From NCBI GenBank assembly GCA_033032175.1, contig CM065325.1, forward strand, positions 90,930 through 154,929: a stretch of DNA of 64,000 bases, given 5' to 3'. The stretch's first letter is position 1. Each line of letters starts with the position of its first letter. A program made the position numbers and the translations under genes. Below the pieces are notes generated by a model. That model searched no databases, had not been told where the DNA came from, and saw nothing but the letters and a program-made list of their open reading frames with translations. Shown here piece by piece: positions 1 through 12,900 of this stretch. Source of the DNA: Saturnia japonica (taxonomy: Eukaryota > Arthropoda > Insecta > Lepidoptera > Saturniidae).

Positions 1-859
1 AAAACCTAATACAATGCAAATCTGGGAAAAACCAATGTCAATTTAACCTTGACAAATTTATATTTTTTTGTCTGGGAGTCACGTGATTGAAAACACGAAT
101 CACAAAACATGACATCATCGATAAATAAAATAATAATACAATTAAGGTTAAGAAAATTTTAGTGAAAAGTTGACACGTGGTTACATGACCATAATGCCGC
201 GTTTTTATTGCATATTTATACGTACAAAAATATAGTCGTTTTAAAGGTGAAATCGTAAATTAAAAGCGAACTAAAAAGTTCTCTATAACTGATCTGTGTC
301 ATAAAGTGAAACTGTGGAACCATCTCCTGGCTAGTGTGTTCTCGCCTTCTTACGACATCGGGTGCTTAAGCGTAACGTGAAGACACCGTTGTATTGTACC
401 TACTGTGCTTAACTTCAGGGACAGTAACGTAAATCTAGGTGGAAATTTTTTGGGACGGAATAAAAAGCTACTTTCTCAAAGGAATCTTGTAATTGGTGGA
501 CAGGTGGATACCATTATTTTTCGTCTGTACTTGTTTATGCATTATATTATTATGAAGTATAAAAATAACACACACACACACACACACACAAGTTAGCCTA
601 AAAAAGTGCACACGGCTGGAAGTCCCAAACGCATACCAAAACATTAATAATTTCAAGAGGGTTTAGATAGTTTAGAGGGATTCTGGGTTAGGTTCAGGGG
701 GAAAACAAGACAGCCAACAGGCAACAAATTTACTGAAAGTTTTTCTACCTGTAAAATTTGTAACAAAATCAGGACTGATTGCCTTGATAGACCACCCAAA
801 TATTTTTTCTAATCATGCAAATAAAATTATGTATTATTATTCAAATTGACGAAACATAC
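1..859. other. Intron 10 of the kinase gene, no further exon
   Basis: AT-rich. I looked for the next kinase segment (invariant-lysine strand and helix C) on the minus strand and found none. Holds one CA microsatellite and nothing else recognised. Confidence 0.6.
568..591 (+). repeat. (CA)12 microsatellite
   Basis: Uninterrupted CA dinucleotide run inside intron 10. Confidence 0.97.
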
Positions 860-982
860 CTTCAGAACGTCACCGAATGCGCCTTTACCAAGCCGCTCGA
901 GTACTTCAAACTCGTCGTTAAGCCGCGAATGCCCGTTTATAGACAGTGTGGATTGTTGTATTTTTTTTACTGTATCATCATC
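860..982 (-). CDS. Gcn2: GCN2 exon 10 (start of the eIF2-alpha kinase domain, residues 536-576)
   Basis: Acceptor GATTTACAG, donor GTATGT, 41 codons, phase 0. Contains RLNDEFEVLERLGKGAFGDV with all three glycines of the ATP loop. The next exon is not found in 1-859 and must lie outside the window. Confidence 0.92.
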
Positions 983-3900
983 CTGTAAATCGTAAAAATT
1001 CAATTATTAATATCTACTTAGTTCATCCTACTAATCGTGCACGAGTTGAATGCAGAGTCAAGGATTTCGATAGGGCTATGACCTAAGTAGAAGTATTGCT
1101 TTCGATGATGAGGAACTCGACAAATTTCAACGTTGTTTTAAATTTAACATTTACATTATGGTTAGCATAATGAAAAAAAAGCTAATAATATATCAAACAA
1201 AGTGAAAAAATAAATCTCAAAAATTTAATAATTATCAGGCTAATTTTTCGCAATTTCCCGTGCTTGCAAGTTAATGAAAACGAATTAGTCATTATTAAGA
1301 ACATAAATTAATACGGGGCCACAATTTGAGTTAATATGCGATCGGTAATCGTACGATAATTGTCAACACACACGACTTACAGTAAGGGCGTGTGAGGCGA
1401 GGCGTGCAAACGGAGGGGGGAGATGCCGCTCCTCACCTCAGGCCTCGAGTGCATTCAACTCGCGTTAAATATAAGAAGGCATACATGATAAATGTTAAAT
1501 GTTTATTTTAGAAATGAGTGTACTTTTGAACGTTAACAAGCGAAATTGCCGTCAGCTATATTAGTCTATATTATCTCTGCTGTGACGTCATAAAGGGTCG
1601 AAAACAAACGTCAATGTCACAGCACAGATGTAGATATACGATCGAACATGAAATTGGCTTAGAGTCTTATGAAGTCACAGCATGGTCGACAGCGTTTTCA
1701 GAGTAAAAAATAACCATTTTTAAATTGTAGTTAGCCATCTTACAATTTTAATATCTGAAACCGATAAATACTGGATTCTTAAGTCAAATACTATAGAAAA
1801 TATTTATTTATTGCGCCAAATTTAATATGAGTCATGTTGTCTATTTTCGAGTCCTTGGTTTTATTATTTTGATCTACTATAGTTTAAATAGGTAACATAG
1901 AAGGTACATGAATGCTACATGAGACCATTTATACAGCTCAAAACACTACCTCCTCCCTGCAGAAGATCGCAACCAAATAACGTTATGTTGTGTTCCTGCG
2001 CTAAGTAGGGTTTAGGGTTTCCAGAGCTCCTTGGGCTAGAAAAAAAACCGGCCAATTGCAAGTCGAACTCGCGCACCGAGGGTTCCGAAATTATACAACA
2101 TTATAGAAAAAAACAATGAACAATTGTATCGAAAAGATAAACTATATTGAGGGACAAACTTAACTTTGCCGTTGAAAAACTGTTGTCCCCATACATCGGC
2201 ATATGCTGTGGTCCATTTACCGAGTGCAAATAGGTTTATAGTCACAATTTTTTACTTGTGCTACAAGACCTTGCTTCCTGCAAAATTTCGTGATTCTATG
2301 TCAATTAGAAATATGAGTATGTATGTAAGTAGAAGTATATTTATTGTCTTTGCGAGCATAAACGGCCGTATCTTTTGATTGCGTTGACTTAGAAGTTTGA
2401 TTTTTCACAGATCCAAGGGATTGCAGATTTGAGTATTTGATATTAATTGCAACTTGCAAACACGCTCCTAATAAAAAGGGTTTTGACAGGCAGACGGACA
2501 ATGAAGTGATCCTATAAGGGTTCCTCTTTTTCTTTTGAGGTACGGAATCCTAAAAAACACCGTTACCCCTGTAGAAGAACTATTGCAAAGGGAGGATCCT
2601 CCGACCAGACGGGTGTTATGTCTGGCGGGCAGCTGCCCAACGGTTGTAATCGGGTTCTTGTATATACACTCAATCGAAGAGTTAATTTCTATAGTGCGAT
2701 GTAGGATGCGTCGTATGTGGCTCGATAGATGTCGCTGTGTGTCGCTATGTAGATGTCGCTACACCCCAATGAAAAAGAAAATAATGTAATGAGAAATACT
2801 TCTGACCTCGGAACCGCTGCCGTTATCGTCCTTCTCTTTACTGCTGGGCTGTTTTGTTAATGATTCGACTAGAAATGTGTGATTTATCAGTTGCTTCACT
2901 GACCATTCTGAATGTTCGTCTTCTGTTATACATCTGAAACATAGATAATAAAAGGTAAAACCCGTAATAAAACGAATGCAATGAAAGAGTGCGCATAGTT
3001 GATTAAAGCAATGATGGCTCAGAGGTAGCGTATACGGACTCCACGTCGATCGACGTGAGTTCGAATCCCTGATTCGAACCTGAACTTTCGGTGAAGGAAA
3101 ACATCGTGATGAAACTATAGCACGGTGGAAGAGTTTTATCTTATCCTCGCGTGCCTAGCTACCACCCTCAAGTTGAATATCTGTCACCAAGCACCAATAG
3201 TTGTGTGCACCGGCAGCTGCACTTGAGAGCCGGTCTTCCACTAGGCTTAGCGTGCTACCATCTTATGCCACTTCGTCACTTTAGATTAGGTGAGATTGTG
3301 GCCACACCCTAAACATGTAGCGATAAAAAAATGTAGGTTTTGAAAGGTTTAACAGCCGCCATTCTTCAGTGTTTTTGATGACTTTATGAAGATACTTGGA
3401 CTGAGTTTATTGGACATGCTAACAAAGGGTGTTATAAAATAATTCAATGGATATAAACAAAAATATATAAAACCATTGAAATTAGATAAACAAGGTAAAT
3501 AGGTGCCACTAGAACCCTTTTTTTAAAACGAGTATATAAACACAATTGACTTGGGCAAAGTATAGGTTTATTTTTCTAACATTTTCAATTGAGCAGCTTC
3601 AAATATAGAAATGTGACTCAATCCTAAACACAAACACACGCGTACAACCATCTGCCACCTCGCGAGTTTATTATTATGTTTCTAGAACATTTCGATCCGA
3701 TTGACTAACTCTCCATCGCGCCACCACCGCTCCCGTGTAACCTTATCATTGTTCTCACTTCCCATACTTGCCTACAGCTTGCCATATTGATTGACTTTCA
3801 TGCTTACTGCTCCGTTCCTTAGGGTCGTAGCATAAAGTTATATAGTCTATAACCTTACTCAATTAATAGGCTATAAAATGAAAAACTAGTTTATCAAATG

Positions 3901-6900
3901 TGACCGATAGTCCCAGATATTAGCGTGTTCAAACAAACAATCTCGTGAGCTTAAATTCAAGATAATTAGGAGCCTCCACTTTTTTGACCCTTCTATTTTT
4001 AAATCCGGCCTTGATACTAACTTGGAAATAAAATCTTTGGCTATAGCGGGCAGTTCGTGCGGTATGTTTGAATAATTTCCATCCGGTGACACAATCGAGA
4101 CGAGCAGTTGTCCCATAGCGTAGATGTCTTGCGCCGCCGTCTGCCTGTCAAAGTGACAAAAGGAAACATCAAAAGAATCTTTGCATATACACTTATGTCT
4201 TACTTCCTCCTACAAGGCAGAAACATGTATATATGTATAGTTAGTTAGATCAAATTTTCTACGGATAGGGAACTAGCCAGATTGCGATAATTTGCGATTT
4301 AATGGGTGATAAGATTTCGTGGTTGAATGCCTTCAGCACTTACTCCCAAATGCAGTGAAACAGTCAAATTCTTCTGAGGCTTAAGGACCTCACGGCTAAC
4401 AGTCTAACTAGATGGGAAAAAAGAAAACTAACATCATCTCGTCCTTCATGATCATTTTTTGATTTGAATCAATGATGGCAGTAGCAGACTGTACTGACTT
4501 TGACCGACGTGAGCTCGAATCTCTACAACGAGACTGAGCTTTCGGTGGAGATTGTGTCCGTTTTGTAATGTTTGTCTGGTTATCTACCACCCTCAAGTAG
4601 AAAATCTTTCATCAAGCACCTATAGGTGTGGTCCACCAGATGCATTAAGATCCAGGTTTCCCACTAGGTTTATCGTGATATCGTCTACACAGTCACTTTA
4701 CTTAAGTTTTTCTCCAAACGCTAAACTTACAAAGTAGAGATGTAATGATAACGATACCGATAAGAGGTATCGGTCGATATAATCGGTAGACCGATATATC
4801 AGTATCGCTGATTATTTTATCAACCGGTATCTAACAATTTTAAAGGTGCGCGTATCGATGTTGCCCTTTACTAGCAGACGAGAGAGCCTCACATGGTGCT
4901 AGCGGCGATATTAAAGTCTTTACTAAGTGTTGTATTGTTTCGCGCCTATTTATTATTAATTAGAGATCGCCCTAAGGTCGAAATTCGACCAGCGACTTTT
5001 TAATCATAGACTATTTTCTGTTTTACATTTACAGTATTCATAAACAATAAGTATTATCTACATCTATTCAGACGCTCGGCTTCGTAGAGAACGCACGCTC
5101 GTTTGCTTCGTTTTTGCCCTAAACTACGTCTCTCAAAGTTTTTCTTAAAATGTTTACGTGTGCCAGCTGCGGTTTAAAGCATGCTGAGGGACCGGTGTGT
5201 AGCATTTGCAGACAGTGTTACGACTTTCAGTGCTCTGGGATCACTGAAGGAGGCTATCGCAGACTTGGAGATAGGAAGAATTCTTGGCGGTGCCCAAAAT
5301 GCAAATCTAGCCCGACACTTTCCTCGGCTGCGATGTCACCTATGCCCAACCAATTAGATAAAATTCAGGATCAGCTGAGTCAGGTCATGCTACAGCTGGT
5401 ACCTCTAGCATCTTTGGTAGATGATGTTAAACTCATCAAAACTGAAATCAACGGCCTCAAGGATTCGCACCAATTGATTAGCGACTTCTCAGAAACAGTC
5501 AGAGCCTTGGAGTCCCGTTTAGGCAAGTTGGAGGGAGTAGCAAGGGAGATTCCTACTCTTCGGGCTGAAATTTCCAGAATCCATGAAGAAATGCATGATA
5601 AAGACCAATGGGCCAGAGCGAATAACATAGAGGTAAGAGGAGTTCCTCAAAAGAAAAACGAAAATTTATACGACATCATTAAGAAAATTGGAGATAAATG
5701 CAATTTCCCTATAAAAAAAGAAGAAATAAATTATATTGCTCGCATTCCCATCCGTGTGGCCAGTGCTGATAAACCAATATTGATTGCATTCAACAATCGT
5801 TACACCAAAGAGGAACTTATTGCATTATCGCGCAAATGTAAGCAACTTACTTTATTAAACCTGGGCTATAGTGCGGAAGGAAAAATATACGTGAACGATC
5901 ATTTGACGCAGCACAATAAGACCTTATTGAGCAAAGCTAGATCTTTGGCGAAGGAGAAGAATTTCAAGTATATTTGGGTCAAGCACTGTAAAATAATGTG
6001 TAGAAAGACAGACACATCTGTATTTTTTATAAAGCGCGAGAACGATCTTACAAAAATAGTGTAGTTTTATCATTTCTAATATTTTTTCTTATTCATTGTA
6101 ACATAAGGCACGACAGTTTGGGAAGCATAGTCAAACCCCAAGTCTTTGTTCTCATTATCGCTACTCGAGCGCAGCGGTTGACGATACAACTATACGGATC
6201 ATAATGTACGTAAGTATGCCAGAGCACACACGGAATCCGCCCATATGCGCTTTCAATCGCATTGTCGTAATGCTCACAATGGCTTGCGATCATTTTGGCG
6301 TGCGCTTGGCTAGCTTAGTGGTGACTCGGATATTATTGTTATTTAATTTTCGCACTACCTCATTTTTGATTCGCAAAATATTCTATATTGATAATTCTGT
6401 AGTTGATATATTTTTTAATATAACTAACTTTGACAAATTCTTGATAAATAATTATTTGTTGATTCGGTTGGATTTAATATGGAACAAAATTATAGCTTAT
6501 ATTGTGGATTTCATTGGCATAGTAAAACTTAAAAATAACTATTTGATTTATCTTAGCTATACATTCGTTTTTATTGATGGCTTCATACGATAATAGCTAT
6601 AAGATATACTACCAAAATACTCGAGGACTACGCACGAAAACACATATATTTAAAAGAAATTTGTTGTTGCACTCTTACGATATTATTTCACTAACAGAAA
6701 CCTGGTTGCTCAATGGTATTAATGATAGCGAGCTATTTGATGACAGATATATTGTGTGGCGAAGAGATAGAAATTATGCAGCTACTCAAGAGAGGTATGG
6801 GGGGTGTACTTTTGGCCATACGCCGTGAATTCTTGGCGAAAGACCGGCCGGAATGATCGTCATCTGCTGAAGATATATGGGTTACCATTTGTCACAAAAA

Positions 6901-9900
6901 TTTAAAATCAAACACTACCAAACTTCATCTATGTACCATTTATTTGTGTGAGGAAAAAAATGGCAACTCTTTTAATACACAACTTTCAAATTTTACAGAC
7001 AAATTATCGTCAATTGTTAACTCTTGTCCAAATGATATTTTTGTAATTATGGGGGATTTTAATTTGAGTAATATTACTTGGTCTACTGACTGCGATATAA
7101 ACTTACCTCGGTACTCTGGCATTGCAGGTGAAACACAAATATATTTTTTCGATACTTTGTTGGAATGTAATTTGACACAATTTAACTATTGTTATAACAT
7201 CAATAACAGAATTCTGGACTTGTTATTATCCAACATTGATATACAAGTACATACATGTGATACCCCTTTCGTGCCTGAGGACGTTCACCATAAATCTTTA
7301 GATATTACTTTATGTAAGTTGAGCTCCGAATTGTTGAAAATGAACACACGATTAAAATACTTCTACGAATTAGGCGATTACGGGAACATTACCTCGTCCT
7401 TAAACGAAATAAACTGGGACGATTCTTTACTAAAAATTCCTCTTGAGGAGGCCATAAATACATTTTATAAATGCTTGCAATCCCTCATAGATAAGTTTAT
7501 ACCCCACAAATCAATAACTACTTCTTCTTTCCCCCCTTGGTACAATGCTTCTTTGAAGAAAGTTCTCAAAGAAAAGTTTAAATTCCTCCAAAAATTTCGT
7601 ACATATTGTAATACGTCTGATCATGATACATTTTCGCTACTAAGGCACAGAGCAAAAATTTTAGAAGCAGAATGCTACGCTTCTTACCTTAAGAAATGTG
7701 AAGACTCTATAGTTAAAAACCCGAAAATGTTTTGGTCGTTTATTAAATCGACTAAAAATGGTTCTAATACTCTGCCCTCCTCTCTCTCATATGAAGGACA
7801 GGCTGCAGATTCAGGTGAAGATATATGTCATTTATTTGCAACATACTTTCAGTCTACCTTTCTTTCCCAATCTTCTACTCTGAATACTCAATCGACCTAT
7901 GAGCTGTCTTATAATTATATTAATATTATTAGTGATATAGAAATTACTCCTGAAATGGTACATAAATTGCTTAATGCAATTGATCTAACAAAAGGAGCAG
8001 GACCAGATCATATTCCTCCATTATTTATTACCAAATGTTCGGATTCTTTAATAAAACCTTTGACAATATTATATTCACGTTCCTTAGAGGAAGGTATAGT
8101 CCCTAAAATCTGGAAGTCTGCTTTTATTACTCCTGTACATAAGAATGGAAGTAAAAATAACATAAAGAACTATAGACCAATCTCAAAGTTATGTATTTTT
8201 GCTAAAATATTTGAAAGAATTGTCTATACCCAAGTATATAATAGTATTTCCGCCTCCGTTATTCTTGAACAGCATGGTTTTCTCAAAAATCGCTCAACGA
8301 CTACTAACTTATTAACATTCACTGATTATGTAACTTCAGGCATGGATGCAGGGGGTCAAGTTGATGCAGTTTTTACTGACTACAGCAAATGTTTTGATCG
8401 TATCGACCATGCTTTACTTTTACAAAAGATTTTCAACGCTGGAATTCACGGGAATTTGTATAGATGGTTTACTTCATATATTAAGAATCGATCACAGGCA
8501 GTTGTACTTCACAGTTACTCATCTGTATGGAGCCCCGTGCCTTCTGGAGTACCTCAAGGTTCTTTATTGGGTCCGCTGCTATTTAATATTTTTGTCAATG
8601 ACATAAAATCTTGCTTCAGACATTGTAAATTTGTGTTGTATGCTGATGATATGAAGATTTTCAAACAAATTAATAGTGTTAATGATTGCCATCTTATACA
8701 GCAAGATCTGTACAGATTTGAAGATTACTGCAATATTAATAAATTAGATATTAACGTTGCAAAATGTCACGCGATATCATTCACACGTAAAGCTAAAGCG
8801 AAAGATTTTATCTATAAACTTAAAGGGTATGTGCTTGAAAAGGTGGATGAGATCCGAGACTTAGGTGTTATCCATGATTCCAAGCTTACGTACGAGAAAC
8901 ATATAGATAACATAGCTAATAGGGCCAATAAGTCAATGGGATTTATCATCCGGTCAAGCTCCCAATTTTGCAGCGTTAAATTAACCAAAATTCTCTATTG
9001 TTCATACGTGCGTAGTTTACTCGAGTATTGTTCGCAAATTTGGAATCCACAATATGAAGTATATATTAATAGGTTAGAATATATTCAGCGTAGATTCATG
9101 AAACGTTTGCAGTACATGTGTAAAATATATGATGACAGTTATGAAAAGAGATGTAGAAGACATCACATGCTACCTTTATGCGAAAGACGCAGAATATCAG
9201 ACATACTTACTTTACTCAAGATAGCGCAATGCCAAATTGAATCTCCTTGTTTGCTTTCTAAAGTAAACCTTAAAGTACCAACTAGATCCGTCCATCAACC
9301 TATTTATCTTTACGTTGCCCATAGTTCTACGAATTATAGGCAAAATTCATTTTTTGTGAGATCAGCCAACTTAGTTAACAATCTCGACGAGTTACCTGAG
9401 CTCGACTTATTTAATTCACCTATAAATATCATACGAGCAGAAATGTCTAAAAACTGGTTTGACATGACTTCCTGACTGTCCCGTCTTTAGTGGTTTTTTT
9501 TTTTATTAATTCCGCTTTCTTGTTTCTCTTTCATTAGTTGATAATTATTATATAGTATAAATTAACATAAAGCTGACGAGCATTAATTTAGTCTCAATAT
9601 GCGAAAACAGCTAAATGGTGTAGAATTTATGAATATTTCGTACACATTAAGAATTTAAGCACTGTATGTTTTCTGAATAAAATAAAATAAATAAATCACT
9701 TGCTGTCACTTTTCGTTGAGTGACAATGTCAATATTTTGGGGGGTCTAAGTTCAATGGCACTGGTTGTGGATTCGCAGTATTAATTTATGTAATTTAATA
9801 TATTAGTAACAGTTACTATAGATAAATTTTAGCTTTCTGCACTCCTTCTCCATATAAATTTTAACCATGCCAAATCTCACAGTCTTCCGTGCACGCAACA

Positions 9901-12900
9901 CGCTTAAAAAGGTACCTACCGAAAGCTTTTGCTTCACGTATTAATATATAGATTTTTAAATTAAATATCAAATATCTACTTATCATCGCCAATTTTGTGC
10001 ATAATCTAGAACACATACAATAACTCAAAAATCATTACCCTCCAAGCAGGTAAAAATGTCTAGGAGCTTAGATCATTCTTTATTTTATTTATTACTAAAC
10101 TTTAACTAACTTTATTTCTAAAATATTGGTATCCGTATCGGTAAAATTATGTATCGTTACGTCTCTATTATACAGAATTAACAAAAACTAAACTTACCTA
10201 GAACAAAAATCATCACCCTCCAAAATCTCAATCAACCTAGAATCCAAGCTCGCACCAACCAATTTAACAGCACCACTGTTATCCAAAAAAATATTTTCAC
10301 ACCTAATATCCCTATGCAAGAGACCGGCACTATGCAACTCGTCCAACGCTGTCAAAACACCTGTCGCGACATGCCTCAACAGTTTCAACTGTTCAAACTT
10401 ATCACTGAACATGTTCATTTTAACCTTAAAAGCACTCAACGATGTTCCCGGCACGAAATTTCTCAACACGTAAATGCACTGTTTAGACGTTCGTTTGCTG
10501 ATTTCTTTACACGTCTCCACCGCTATGTAAGGAACGAGGATGGAGTGTTCCAAGCGACGCATATTCTTCAAGTCCTCTTGCAGGGCAGTAATTTGCTGGT
10601 TACGCATTTGGAGGTCTGGTGGTGGGAGGGGTAAGAACCATTTCTTTATGATGAGCAGGTCGCCTGTGTCGTCTTCGATTGCCAGGTATGTCGTGGAGCC
10701 GTTGGATGAGTGACCTTGAATAAATGTGATATTTTTAAAATTAATTTTGCCACTACATTTGCCTATTAACGATGTTACTTGTCGCGGGGTGGGAGCTGAA
10801 ATGAAAAAAGTCATCGACGCGAGCGACAATTAAAAAGACAATTAAAAAAAAAACAAACTTCAATGATTTTGAATAGTTCCCTTGTGTATCTTCGAAGTAT
10901 AAAGTCTAATTAAAATAGGACCACTCTTGAGGTATCAAATATAAAAAAAAAATCATCCAAATCGGTTCATAAACAAATAATTTATAAATGAACAACCATA
11001 AAAAAATATACATTTGAATTGAGTAGACATGGATAACACTGCGCTACGCCGCGCAATTGCGCCAACTCAGTTTACTACTGCGCTGGATGGGTTAACACAA
11101 TAATTCCTAATGTATTGGCGCATAGCGCACTTCCGTGCAGCGAGCCGGCTAAGAGACAGCTTCGCACCTCACCGCTCGCGCCGGCTAGCCGACTCATTCA
11201 TTTTTCTAACTCGCTTGCCTCGCGTACTATTTTAACTCATTTAATGATTTCAATGCGCCGGCGTAGTATAAGCTGCACTTGAGTTATTGAGTTGGCACAA
11301 TTAATTTTGCTGAGTTACCCATGGCTAGAATTGAGTAAGCTCAGTCTTTTTTTGAAGACGGTTAAAAACTATTGAAATAAGTGTAATTTTGCGCCTCTGG
11401 GACTTTCTTAAAAACGGATAAATAAGCGGACTACAGATCTTCTTCTTTAATTTAAGAGCTCAACCCATGTCGTGGAGCAATTCCCACCATTTCCTATTCT
11501 GTCTTTCTTTTAACCTCTTGGTACGACACGACTCTCACTTTATCCTTCACTTGTTAAAAAAAATTCAGATAAGTTTTCCTCTTAATCGCTTTTACCTTCT
11601 AAAGTTGTCTTAAAGAACTTGTCTTCCCATATCGAGTGTTCAATCATACAGATCGGCCATAGTTTAATCAGTTCAGTACACCTCTAATGCGAGTGAATAA
11701 AAAGCAACAACTGGTAGCGATCTACGCGAGTATTGTAGAGTTATACCAGAGTGTGTATAGTGCGCCGTAGAACTAAGGGATGAAAATAATGTATGTATAG
11801 ATAGCATTTTTGGCTATTCACGGGCGTAATATTAGTTTACATTAAAACTTACCAAGGCAGTTACCGATGTAAATTTTTTTGTTGTTCTTCTGTGTCACTT
11901 TCATGGTTTGAGCTCCTTTATTGTTGCACGTACAAGGTAATTCCTCTGTTTTACACTGAATTATCTTCCTTATAGTTGGTATTTTTATATCTGCGTAACT
12001 GTAAAATATGTTCTGTTTGATTTCCTTTTCAACTCCAACCTTCTACATTATTTTAAGTAAGCCTATTATTTTCTTTGCGTTTTGGGTTTGGAAAAAAGGA
12101 ACACACATAGGAAAACAAAAATGTAGCGAGATTCTTTGGCATCTGGTTGACTGTTTTCATTCTATATATTGTTTGTTTTTAGTTTTGTACTACAATTTTC
12201 GCAGTATTATATATAACATAGAGAGTTAAATAATATTATTAATTTTGAATGTATATTAATTCCAATACACATTTTATTGTAAAGTAAATGTCGAAATAAA
12301 ACTATTTATCAATTGTATTAAATTTAAAGCTTTCCGAAACGAGAATGATTGTTTTATTTAAAGAATACGAACGAGGAAAAATGATCAGCCCTATTGTTTC
12401 GGTTTTGTGCAAAAATATTCGCTTTAGGACTATTGCACAAACTGGCAATTTGCATTATTATATTTTATTTGTATTCATCCCTTTCTTTTTTCAAATATTC
12501 ATGGTATTTTTAGTTTCCTATAACTATGTGATATAAATAATTACTATTTTAAAATATGGTTTAATGGGGCAATTTGGATCTATGCTCGGAGCTTTGTAAC
12601 AAATAATGCAGCATTATAGAACAAACTTTACCTCAATAATAGTCGAATTCGTCGAACAAAATCTAAATAGTCTTGTAACGAAACAATATGATTTTATCTA
12701 TCGATGTATTCTGAAGTTTTTAAATTATATTACATGCCAGTATAAATGCTAAAGTATTGTCTACTAAAAACCCATATTAATCTGTATTTTAATTTAAACT
12801 GTTTGTCTAAATAAATTCAAATTGGGTTGATTTAAAAGTTAATTAATTATTAACTTACTTATTGTATGTTGAGAAACAGTTGATTATAAATTTTACCCTG

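Larger units (their letters stand above)
5066..9692 (+). mobile_element. Non-LTR retrotransposon (CR1/Jockey-like), nearly full length
   Basis: Short GC-richer leader (from about TCAGACGCTCGGC), ORF1 at 5150-6064, about 500 bp spacer, ORF2 at 6577-9475, 3' UTR and an AATAAAATAAAATAAATAA tail with no poly(A). Sits antisense to the kinase gene in intron 7. Repeat B resumes right after the tail, so both ends are placed to within a few bases. ORF1 is intact; ORF2 has one frameshift and one stop in the endonuclease part, so it looks fairly recent but inactive. Confidence 0.88.
4735..10167. mobile_element. hAT-type element, carrier of nested insertions
   Basis: Left end TAGAGATGTAATGATAACG, right end (reverse complement) TAGAGACGTAACGATACAT. 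Flanking 8-mers TTACAAAG and TTATACAG agree at 6 of 8 positions, as expected for an old hAT duplication. The left subterminal part is rich in CCGATA/TATCGG copies. Its body matches the uninterrupted copy at 15789-16186 (shared GCTAGCGGCGAYATTA, TAATATCAAATACCTACTT), which shows that about 5 kb here is inserted DNA. No hAT transposase remains. Confidence 0.72.

Noticed and set aside
3015..3069. tRNA-like promoter boxes
   Set aside because: No cloverleaf can be drawn, and the sequence continues into a repeated SINE body, so it is not a tRNA gene.
3886..4021. Extension of kinase exon 8 beyond the donor
   Set aside because: Not kinase-like, and GTTAGT at 4021 joins in phase to exon 9; the extension is partly Helitron-derived.
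6204..6593. 129-codon open frame between the two retrotransposon ORFs
   Set aside because: AT-rich, F/I/L/N-heavy, no motif; it lies in the spacer of the element and just overlaps the ORF2 start.
10314..10634. 106-codon frame on the plus strand
   Set aside because: Exact antisense shadow of kinase exon 7.
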